The notes beneath the pieces were generated by a model that was given only the letters and a program-made list of their open reading frames with translations, had not been told where the DNA came from and ran no database searches. Below are positions 39,184 through 51,316 of a DNA stretch of 64,000 bases, one piece after another. Position 1 is the first letter of the stretch. Each line of letters opens with the position of its first letter. A program made the position numbers and the translations under genes. The stretch comes from Paralvinella palmiformis (Eukaryota > Annelida > Polychaeta > Terebellida > Alvinellidae): NCBI GenBank assembly GCA_025642065.1, contig JAODUP010000031.1, positions 206,001 to 270,000 on the forward strand. Reading direction: 5' to 3'.

Positions 39184-39856
39184 GAAAGATGCAAGATGGT
39201 GTTATCCTTAATTCTGACATAACTCGATCGAGCGCGGTTTGAACCCAGATGCTATAAATCAATGGCCAACTACCTGCCGACGATTGAGGATGGTCGAATA
39301 TAACTGTTAGAGTTTATGTATAATGTAATTCATACTGACAAAAACACGATTCTATATATATATATATATATATATTATATAGCAGGCTTCCCTCTGAATG
39401 TATGTATTGTGTGTGTTGTGTGTGTGCTGGTGTAAAATTTAATGAGTTATTGATTTAACAATTTTGGTGTTTTTTTTTGGTCACTCGTCAGCCATATGTT
39501 CCGTGTGTTTTATTTTGCCTCGTGCCATTTGTATTATCTATTTTCAGTGTTAAGTGTATTATCTAAAGACAACAACCAAATCACTACGGCACTTCACATG
39601 GTAAACTTCCCGGTGGAAACAATTCCAGGAACTAAGTGACAAAATAATGATATCAATAAACCATATTTCTGTTAAAATAAGTAAATATTTGCTTTTATCC
39701 AACCAGACGAATCGATAGGACACACCCGCAAACCTAGGTGAAGGCCAAGATAAATTATGTAAAGGTGAAGGTTATAACTTATAAGTCGTTTAAGCTGAAC
39801 TCTATTTTCGCTCATGCGGCTTGTTTCAAGTAGGCTCATTTTCTTGTGTGTTAGAT

Positions 39857-42800
39857 ATGTCTCGTGTAATATTAGGAAATGTTTGTTGTTTTTGTTGGAA
39901 GTTGCGCGGATCAGCTTTGTCAAATGTGCGACATACTGCCCGTGACACGTCAAGAACACCAGAATTTAAAAAGTTGCTTATACAAAGTCAAAGCTATGCT
40001 ACATCAAACCAGGAAAGTACCTTGAATGTTTTTGACAGAAAGGCTAAACGACAGCAGAAAAATAGGACGGCCTTTATGGATAATTATAATGTATACGAGT
40101 ACGTGAAGGAAGAGGTAAGTCAGACACCAGTGAATGCCTGTCATGACTCAAATGATTTAAACATTACTATAATTTTATTATATACTATACTTCTATAACA
40201 TTATAGGGTCTAATAATAATATGTGATATTTATATAGCGTCCTATTCAGCAAGAAGTTGCTCTAAGGTGCTTTACAATATTATTTACAAAATTATTATCC
40301 CTGACTCAGACATGTTTCCACCCAGCACAGATCTCAACCACCAAGGGAGCATACAACGCATGCTGCCATTATAAAAATTTATAGGCGCAAAGTGTTACTC
40401 ATACATAGCCGTCGCGTCCTGTCAGGTACTCATTTTTTTATGGATGAGTGAACCAGTCTCCACATGACAGCATTGCAGCTCACGGAGCCTCGAACATGCG
40501 ACCGTTTGGCTACAAGTCCTATGCTCTAACTAACTGCGCTATCAATGTATCATATAATATAAACAGTATAATATTAATAGATATTAATATGTTTTTTATT
40601 TAATATAATTTTAGCCAGTTAGCTATCAAAAGTTCTGCACAAACTGCATACATGAGTAGAATTTACATAAATTTAAACATTATAATTTACAAACAGGTAA
40701 GTCTTTATAGGTTTTTAACAACTGGAGTTGATTGGATGTTTCTGATATTGATCGGCAATCCATTCCATAGTTCAGGTCTACTAGATCTAATGCTCAAGGA
40801 TGTGTCGGCAAGTGTCTTTCTTCTGGTAAAGGAATCTCTAGGGTTGATGTGCCCGTTGTTGACCTTAAAGTGCATCCATTGTTCTTTACCTATAGTTTGT
40901 CAATTAGGTAAGCTGGAGCATTTCTTAGCAGACATTTATGGAAAGTTATTATGATCTTAAACTGAACTCATGATGTGAGTAGTAGCCAGTCAAGATTCTT
41001 CATACAAGATGTGACACTGTCATATTTTGCCTTCCATAATACCAACTTGGCCACTGCTTTTTGTACCCATTGCAGTTTCTTTATGTCTGTATGAGGTAGT
41101 TTGTAAAACAGTTCATTGAAGTTATCCAGATGTGTAACTACAATCAAGTCCAAGAATAACTGTCTTACACTGTTACAGTCATCCACTGTAAGGTACTCTC
41201 ATATTTGTCGTATCATGAACAGGTTGTACAGGTTGTAAATATATTTAGACTATTCATGTCTATTATGTGATTGTTCATTTAGTGTTGCAGCCTCCACTTT
41301 GTTGAATAGGTTGCCAGCGGATATTAGAAATGCGTCATCTATTGAAAATTTGAAATCTTTTCTAAAAACACATCTATTCAAGGTTGCTTTCACAGATAAA
41401 TAATTAATATCTTTTAAATGTCTTTACAGACATATTATTTGGGGTATTATTATATTACATGTTATTTGTACAGCACCTTTGAATGGCTCCTGCTAGTAAT
41501 GGTGCTTTATTAAATATACATTATTATTATTATGTACATCCACAACATTTTTAAATACATCTAAACAAATAATTTCTTATTTTCAAATGTGTGACTTAAT
41601 GTGAATAACACCAAGCAATTTGATTTTTCAAGATATCTTTATTGGTGTTTGAGATGTAATTCAGATTTTGCAGTTAGGTATATTTTGAAGTGATGTTTTA
41701 ATTAAAAAATCTGAAAGTGAGAAATAAATCATGTACATTGTATTATAATTTATATGTTACTTTAAACTAAACAATAAAATGTGTACAATGTTTAACCTCC
41801 TATAGGGGATGAGTTTTGATGATCTGGAGTTTAAATACATGACATTTGGTGTTGATGGTTATGGTGATGGATCCGCCCCCCCCCCTCCAAAGTCTATTTA
41901 TAGTATATTTTCCAGAACAGTTCAGACCTTAATCTCTCAGCTAACAATGTTGTGGGTGGGTGACAACATTAAATGGTGTTTCCAATTACTAAATTTAATT
42001 GGGAAGTTAAACAATACCCAATACTAAGTATTCTACTATAAAATCCTGTTGTATGTTGGAAGAAGGTGCACTGATACTGATAGTGCAGTTGTTAGAGTAC
42101 TGTTCTGCAAACGGGTTGGGATTCAAAGCCAACTCATACCTGTGTTTGCTAGATGCTATCCGTTGGATTTATTCATTGACCATATGTGACTAGCATTATG
42201 GTTAAAAAATTTAATCACCCATCAACTGACTGACTCACCCACTCACTCACTACAATGGAAGAGAAGGATCGATCCATTTTATATGATGTTCAAGCCCTAT
42301 CCCATCATCAGTAAGTTTGATTAATCAGTGGATGCCATCAGTAAACAACATTTGGATCAGCCTTTATAGCAGTACTATCTACACATCGACATTATTGTTA
42401 GAAAAACATGATATTTTTAATTAGCATTATCAGAGTTTGAGCAACACTATTCAGAATCAACAATAAAGTAGACATGACCCATTGTCATTGATATATAATA
42501 TTATTAAAATGGTTTTATGACAACAGGATGTAGAAGTTAGTTTCAGGATGTTCTGTTTCAGCACTGATATGCACCACAGTATAGATGTGGGTTAATAATA
42601 ATTAATAATTATAAAAATAATTACTAGATATGATAAAATTATGATTGATTGTTATTATTGCTTTTTGTTCAGTAATATTTCTGTTAAACAAGATTAGTAC
42701 CAGCTGTATTGAATATCTCAGCTAGGCTACTAGTACTAGGTTAATTGTTCAAGTAATTTTGTGGCATTTTAAAGTTTAATTGTAGCTGTGCTGATTTCTC

Positions 42801-45800
42801 ACACAGTTAATGTAATTCTTTTTAAATGTTTATAATAACGTCATCATATCAGAATATCAAAGCTATTAAGAATATATATTGATTATTGATCTAATTTGAT
42901 CTAGTGTACATAATTTACCTGATTATACTTTTTCAGATAGGTTACAGAATGGCTGACAGGATATGTGATATTAAACGGTAAGCTGTAGTCAGCTTCACGG
43001 TTCAATTGTTTGACAGAAAATTTCTTATTAAATAGTTTTTTTTCTGGGGGTGGGGGGAGGGATTCTGATAATTATACTGGCTAGTTTTTCATTTAAAAAT
43101 CACCAATTATATGCAAATTCATTAATAGAAATGGGATTTAAAATGATTAGTATTGACCATGTGTGTTTGTGATTCAAATTTGAATCAAGCTATCTGAGGA
43201 GTCCATGAAAAGGAAATAACAACAAAATACCCTAAATACTGATGTATTATGAAACTCTCTTCATATCCATCCCATTGTGTTATATGTTTTTGTATCATCA
43301 TGCATATACCTTACAGTGTGTCTGAAAAATTAAGCATTTTGGGAGATGTTTGATAGAAGTAATATTGTTGTATGTTACAGAAAGTTTGATGTCGCTGTAG
43401 ATCTAGGATGTGGTAGAGGATATATTGCTCAACATGTGTACAAAGATATGATAGGAACACTAATTCAGACAGACATGGCAGAATGTGTCCTGGTAAGTGC
43501 TGATTATAATGCAAATGTTCACAGTCTATAACATGTATTGTAGTACAAGTTGGTATTTATAGTTGTCTTTGGGTAACATTAATTAAGTTTATCATTTCTA
43601 TTTACTGGGATGTATATATTTAGTTTAAACTGCTGTGTAATTTATTTAAATGAAATAAGAATTGATATTACATTTCATTTATGAGTTACCTGACATACCC
43701 TTTCTTTGGGAGGTGGGGGTGCGGAGAAGTAAGGTTTACTGTAGTTAAATGATGACAGTTTTATTACTGTTTTGTGATAAATGTAATTAAAATGGAAATA
43801 TATCCTTCTTTAATCCTATATTTATATAATTGGTCTTGTATTCAGAAACATTTATTTACAATTTGGTTTAGCTGTGTTCATTTTATTGATTATACTTACA
43901 GATTAATGACTAGACCTATAAATGCAAATTTAAAGTAATACTATATAAATAAATATTTACTTTTTTTATTATTTTCCAGAGACAGAGCAAAGATTCACCT
44001 GAGGTACCTACACTCAAAGTACATGTTGATGAAGAATTTTTACCATTTCCTGAAAATTCAATTGATTTATTCATTAGTAGTTTAAGGTAAAGACTTTTAT
44101 GCAGTTTATATAGACAGAACTTTGACTGTATTGAGTAGTTAGTTTCACAAACAGAAGTTGTTTTACATTACACTTCAACTGAGATTATTGGTGACTCTAA
44201 TTAGGTAAAACTTGGACCACAGATCATTCCCACCTGAGTTCGGATCTCTGGGTGGGCATATCTGAAGGGTGTTTCATTTATGACTTCACTTCATTATCTT
44301 TGGAGGTCCCTCGGCCCATTTAGCCTAACATGTGCTCAAAAGAGAATTGAAATGCTAATACTTCAACACCACTTATACTTTGATAATATATCTTATGATG
44401 TAGCTGCACGCATCACTGACTTCTTATGCTGATATAGACATGAACCCTACAAATATCACATTAAGATGCAGAGTTTATGAACTTCTCTATGTATTATTTT
44501 GTTTCTTCATTATAGAAAATCAGTTTAGGGGATGTTTTACTGTTAGGCAGGTGTACAATTTTCTTAAAGCTAGAGTGTTATATCTGCTTTTAAAAATACT
44601 TTAATCTTTTTATATTTTGATCAGAATGGTAGAAAAGATAAATATTTATGTAATGATAATATGGCAAATTCCATAATTGACAATTGTTTTGCTGTTTTAA
44701 CAGTATAATAGAAGCGTAGATTATTGGTCTGTAGACTGTGTAAGAGACTTCTCCTTTTTGAAGTTATATACCATGGATACATTCCCTAAAATGTACTGGC
44801 TACATAGAATACTGTGTACAGTCTGGCACTTTTAAAATGCATTTCAGTATACTACTGATGCAGTTAAAACAAGGGGAGTGCTTGTATCATGATTATTTAG
44901 ATTGAAGATATTAAATTTTCAGTGATTATCTGCAGTAAGTCCACTGAAAAAACTTCCATATCTTAGGCATTTTATCATTCATGAAAATTGGAGCTTAATT
45001 GCGTATTAAGAAAAACACTCGTTCACACGTGGCATTGATAACCCAATCATCACGATCCACTGCATGTGGATATTTTTCATAAAACCGTTGTGATTACTTG
45101 TATTTCAATTCACATCTATTATATGTGTTCTTTTAGAGAGAAATTAGAGGTGATTGCAATAGTACAGCTAGGTGAATCACAATAATGCTATATTAATTAT
45201 GTTAAGTTTGTATCATAAAAAGGTCCAAGAATCTAACACAGAAATAAATATCAATTTATTAACCAATGTAGTTGCTGCCTCTGATGTGATTTATAGTGTA
45301 TGAATAAATGTGAAGCAGCGTTAAGTTAAGTAACATGGTGGAATAAGTATTAGTAGTATTGCATTGCGACAATTCATCAGTATTGATTGACTTTCTAAGT
45401 TGTGCAATGTTCTGGTTAGTCTCATGTTCTCAAATGAAGAAAATAAATTAGGAAGTGGCCTGGCAAAAAGTAGTATCATATCACCTCCTCCACCAGACAT
45501 GGGGTCAATTCAATTTTGGAATTGACCATCAATTCCAAATTGAATTGGAATTGATTATTTAAAAACAAATGGAATTGATAAATTTTGAATTAGAATTGAA
45601 GTTTCCTACAAAAGATTTATTCCACAAATTAATTTACCATTTAATGTTTTAATTCAGAAATATTTCTTTTATGACAATCCTACTTGGAATGTTAACTACT
45701 CATAGTCGATATTCCAAGTAGGTACTCGGAGTACTCATGGTAAAAAGTAATAGGTAAAAAAGAGTTGGTAAAAATTGGAATTGAAAGAATTGGAATTGAC

Positions 45801-47807
45801 CAAATGCAATTGAGTGGAATTGGAATTGACAAAATGGAATTGACCCCATGTCTGTCCTCAGCCAATAATGCACACTGACTATTGCTATCCTTCATTGACA
45901 TATATTTTAGTTGTACATGGATCCAGACACCAAGTTATAATGGAATCAGATTGTAATTATCTACGTTCTCTTTGTTACAGCTTACACTGGGTAAATGATT
46001 TGCCAGGAACATTTAGACAGGTAAGAAACAACAGTAAAAAATAAGTAGCTGCAGTGAGTAATTAATAATCTTAAAATAATAATCAGTTCCGCAACCCTTT
46101 AACTATTACTTTCAGAAACTAGTACCCTATTACCCAGTATACATTACAGTATGTCTAATGATAACATTTTTGGTTTTAGGTTTATCATGCATTAAAGAAG
46201 GATGGCTGCTTTCTTGGCTCCATGTTTGGTGGCGATACACTATTTGAGCTCAGAGTAGCATTACAGCAAGCTGAGATCGAACGAGAAGGTGTAAGATAAT
46301 ATATGCATTTATTTATTTCAGTAACATGTAAGATGCATCTGACTATTGAGAGTATTGTGTGATTCATTATTTTAGTTTTTTCCTGAATACCAGTAATAAA
46401 TAAGCAAAAGATTAATTTAAAGGGACAGTCCACCCTCAGAATAAAAAAAAAGATTTTTACAGTAACCAAAAATTCCACAATAATAATAATGAAATATACC
46501 TGATATCATAGATATAGGGAAATAATCCAAATCACTGGATGGCCGCCATTACGGCTGCACCAGAAGCCAGATTTGAAGGGGCGAAGGAGAAAACTCAAAT
46601 TATCTGATGTCACATCAGCACTCTCTAGACTGACTCAGATTATAGTTTCTCTTGAGGATTAATTTCTGAGCCATTTTGAATCATCTTCCTCTTGTCAGTC
46701 TCCTATTGGTTTAAACTGATACATCCTTTTGTACGCGCTCTACAGACTTCAGGTTAACCGGATATGCTGAAGTGACATTAGCATTCAGGAGCTTCCTGTC
46801 TCTGTTTAGCTTCAAAATGGCATCACCTACAGCCCATTAAAAGTCTATTAATCAGCATTTTAAACTGGATTATTTAATATGTCGGTGATTATTTACACAT
46901 TTTGACGTTATTTGTGATATTTGTGAGTATAGCCGTATTAGTCCTGAAAATTTGAAATGATGGTGAAAGAGAAAGTCTAAAATGGATATAAACTTGTGAA
47001 CAGATTGGATCAGATAAATCTGTAATATTTTCACATATGTGAATGGAGCATAGTCTTACAACAGCACTCAATGAGGCTCAGATAATAGACTATTGCATAT
47101 GACAAATAATAACTAAAGTAATGGGCTTAATAATTACTATTTGGATAAATCAAACATTAATAACATATGCTCAGTATAATAGTGGATTTATAAATACTGC
47201 TGAAATTAACCTGATGCATATTTATAATTAATTTTGTAAATTGTTTCAGGGATTTGCCGTACATATCTCGCCATTTACTTCGGCACAAGACTTAGGTGGT
47301 CTGTTGAACAGAGCAGGCTATGTGATGTTGACTATAGTAAGCTATTTGATACTGTCTGCAAATGATACATGTCTTGCATAATATAGCATACTTATTAATT
47401 CATACTAAATGTCACTTCTCATTACATGCTCATACTGTATAAAGTGATAATATAATATTGTTTGAGTACAGCAGTTAAATATTCCTTCAAGTTGCAGTCA
47501 CATGTCAAGTCTGTCATTAATATATTTAAAAATTTTAATTCTTCTGTATGATAAAATTAGATTATATTTTTAAGATGCTTTTATTTTTATTTAATTGTAT
47601 TGCTACTTAGCACTTTTAACATGTGTTTATATTTGTTAAAACTTTATTCGACAGGATGTTGATGAACTTGTTATCTATTATCCATCCATGTTTGAGCTAA
47701 TGGAAGATCTCAAAGGTAAAAAATAACTGGTAGAAAATAATCTTCTTAGTTAGTTAAAAAAAATTATTTTGGTCAATTTTATTTAATGATAATATGTACA
47801 TGCACCC

Positions 47808-47856
<49 letters not shown>

Positions 47857-48685
47857 TACAGCTGGGCTAAACAACTGTACTTGGGCCAGGAGAGCAATGA
47901 TAAATAGAGACACACTAATGGCTGCTAGTGCTATATATAAAGGTAAAGACTGGATACAAAAGAAGAATAAATGTAAACATATTTCAGGCTAATTATTTCT
48001 TAGCAATTTTTACTATGATATACAATCATAAAACCCATATTTATTTATTATTATAATGTTTACTAAGTTCTCATAACTATAGTGTCTATTGAGCTATAAA
48101 AAATAGTTAATGAATTATCCATTTAAATTATCTATGTTGTCCATAAGTATATATATATATATATATATATATAAATATATATATATTAAAAATTAGCTAA
48201 ATCTAGCTATATGTTACTCTTATAACTAAATGTATCTAGATGGTTGTAGTTCATATAACAGGAAATCAGTTCACTGAATATACCAGTAGTGAATGTGTCT
48301 GTATAGCTTTGTACATGGGAAATCTGGGTGCAGATGATTTTGAGCAAAGAAAAGGATATTTTGTGAAGTGGCATGCATTTGCCATAGTTCTAAATAATCA
48401 AATTTAATTGTGTGATGCTATTAATTCAGTGCTGAATCCTTAAAGGAAAGGTCCACTTATTTCTTCTGTTTTGTCTAATCAAACATGAGGTCAATTCAAT
48501 TCCGGAATTGGAATTGACCATCAGTTGGAATTGATTATTTAAAGAATTGGAATTTTGAAATTTTGAATTGAAAGTTTCCTACAAAACATTTAAATCCACA
48601 AATTAATTTACCATTTTTACAATGTTAACACTTATGTGTGGTGTTATCAATATACTGGAACCAAAATAATCCACAACTTTGGTTC

Positions 48686-48724
<39 letters not shown>

Positions 48725-49293
48725 GGTATGTATATATAATATATCAGATATGCACACTGACCGTGGCACCCCAAGTGAGTGTTTAACTAATTAAATTGTC
48801 TGGATACTGTGGGCTCTGCCCACAACACTGTGACACCACCACATAGCATACCTGTAATCTATATAGAGATATTGCTATTTAGGAATTAATAAATTTATCA
48901 TCTCACCAGGAATGCCAATCTGGAGCAAAAACTTGCCCCTCCTATCCTAAAACTGTGACTAATATAGCCTGTTCCCAGATCTAACTGTTTTAATAATCAT
49001 TTGAGATATTTTGTAAACTTACCATATGTAAGTCGTTTAATATCCCTGGAACTAAGCAAAAACATTTGCTTCAAGGCTCCTACTGGACAGTGGAATATAA
49101 ACACATCTTTGATGATTACAAAATACACTTTTACATGGGATGTACCCAAGACTATGTTTCACCACTTGATATCATCAAATATCTCTTAAGCTAAAAGTGC
49201 CTTGTGGTTAGACTTTTGCAATTTTTTACCACGTTAACACTTACTTGTGATGTTACCAATATACTGGAACCAAATTGGTCCAGAACTTTGGTT

Positions 49294-49339
<46 letters not shown>

Positions 49340-51271
49340 TATACACACTGACTGTGGCACCCCATGTCAGCATTTAACCAATTAAAATGATCTAGATAAC
49401 GTGGGCTCCACCCACAACACTGTGACACCACCACATAATATGCCTTTAATCTATATAAAGATATTGCTATTTAGGAATTTACCCTGTTCAATGTTTAGAA
49501 CAGGCAAAAACATTAAATCTCCAAATTAATTTACCATTTACTTTGACTATCAAATAATCAGTGTAGGTATTACAAGTAGGTACTTGGAGTACCTACTCAT
49601 GGAAAAAAGTATTAGGTAAAAAAAGTCGGGAAAATGGAATTGAAATTGATATAATTAGAATTGAAATTGATAAATTTAATGTGGATTTGGAATTGATAAA
49701 TTTCATGTAGAATTGGAATTGACCAAATGGAATTGATCCCATGTCTGGGACTAATAGAAATATGCTCATACATATGATAAATGATTGCTATTGAAGTTTG
49801 ACATTACTGGGTACAAGCTGCTTGACCCAATTAATTGAAAATGTAAACATGCATCAAGCTAGTATAATTATGGAACAAAGCATATTTACAGATACTACAG
49901 TCAACTTAGTCCAAACAACCTCAAGTGTTACTGAAATGGTTAAAGAAAACCATTTAGTGAAATTATTATTAAAATTGCTTTGTGTTATTGTAGCACAAAA
50001 TTTCTACTGAGCTGTCAGATTTATATTACTGAACTGATGATTGCATCTATTAGCAGTGGGTAGTAGGTTGAGCTTAAAGGCGGATACAGTCACGAGGATT
50101 GCATTGCTAGTCCAGCACATCTTTGACCTTATTTAATCTAGAGTTGGCTACATTATTTTTATACGCATTGAGGTCAGAGCGCATGACTTTTCCCTTTTGG
50201 AATATTTCATTATATCTGTGACATCATGAATAATTTAATAGCATTATTGTTGGATTTGGGGTTAATGTTATGAGCATTAAACATGTTATTCATAATTTCT
50301 GAGATTGAATTGTTCCTTTAATCATTTGTCTGTAAAATGATCCATTCATTCAAGAATAAACATGTTATATGAGTTGCATTCACATGGATAGTAGTTTTAA
50401 TCTTGATATTAGCTGAATCATGTGAATTTATTCCAAATGAGATCTGACAAAATCGCCATTTACCATGAAAACAGTGTTGTCATTTACTCTACTATGGCAG
50501 TTCATTTCAAAGTGCATACATTAAAGTGTGCTATCTGTGTTTATGATCATGGCACATGCTGAAGTTATAACATTGTCACAGTTATCTATGTGGATCTAAT
50601 TATATTATAGACAGGTACAGCTAGCAAGTCTTTTATCATTGCAAGTCTAGTTTGTCATTAGTTTTTTAATTTTTGCTTGTGGATTTGTATATTTTTCAGA
50701 GATGTATAGCAAGCTGGATCAGGAAGGTGTGCCAGCAACATACCAGATTATTAACTTTATAGCTTGGAAGGAGGATCCAAGTCAGGTCTGTCTCTGGAGT
50801 TTAAATAGGACAATATAATTATATTATTACAAAACATGTATAAACGTGGAGTACAACTTGTCAGGAAAACATGGACATTGATATGGGTATCTACTCTACA
50901 TGTATATCAAGTAATAATTTACTCAGTAATTGTATTTATCCTAAAAACTTATATTGTTTTAAGTTCATTTTCTTCTTGCCAGTTGTTGTTCCACATATAT
51001 TCTGAATAGTTTTCACTTTTGAGAGTTATGATGGAAATAATTATATTTTTGATAAAACGTCATAATTTTATGTTTTTACTTGGTAACATGCTGGTTCATA
51101 CCTACCATAAAATAATAATCAAAGAATACACTAGTTTTCTTAATTCAAATTGCACTGAACACAGATTTACCCTGTATTATACTTTATGTATTATGCCATG
51201 TATTTATAGAAAGATTTCCATTGAGGAAATAATTATTTATTGACAAATTATATTTTGTCCACCCTGTGTAC

Positions 51272-51316
<45 letters not shown>

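Larger units (their letters stand above)
34091..39856. other. Spacer between the divergent SOS and NDUFAF5 genes
   Basis: No conserved gene. It contains an AGT/AGC-rich trinucleotide stretch (about 34895-35030), SINE-A copies (35712-35831, 38590-38786, 39133-39183), a MULE-like transposase scrap (36166-36345), a SINE-C body (36895-37057), a LINE scrap (38350-38589) and long (TA)n tracts. The NDUFAF5 promoter should lie near 39.6-39.85 kb; I see no diagnostic element. Confidence 0.5.
48481..49747. mobile_element. AATTG-rich MITE, copy 3, split by a nested insertion or duplication
   Basis: The left part (48481 to about 48616) starts near ACATGAGGTCAATTC and the right part (about 49505-49747) ends GGAATTGATCCCATGTCTGG. 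Joined, they correspond to copies 1 and 2. Between them lie two direct repeats and a spacer. The MITE segment around TTAATTTACCATTT is present on both sides of the inserted material. It lies in NDUFAF5 intron 9. Confidence 0.65.

Noticed and set aside
39821..39856. Longer NDUFAF5 N-terminus starting at 39821
   Set aside because: The upstream start would be TTG; the first ATG in frame is at 39857 and gives a better mitochondrial presequence.
46185..46478. Minus-strand 97-codon ORF
   Set aside because: It lies across NDUFAF5 exon 6 in antisense and a MITE terminus, with no supporting features.
47786..47992. ORF with an Ile-Tyr run joined to NDUFAF5 residues
   Set aside because: The N-terminal half is a translated (TA)n intron tract; only the part from 47862 to 47942 is real NDUFAF5 exon 9.
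49234..49434. Minus-strand ORF in the R2 repeat
   Set aside because: Includes a translated TA run and lies wholly within a non-coding repeat.
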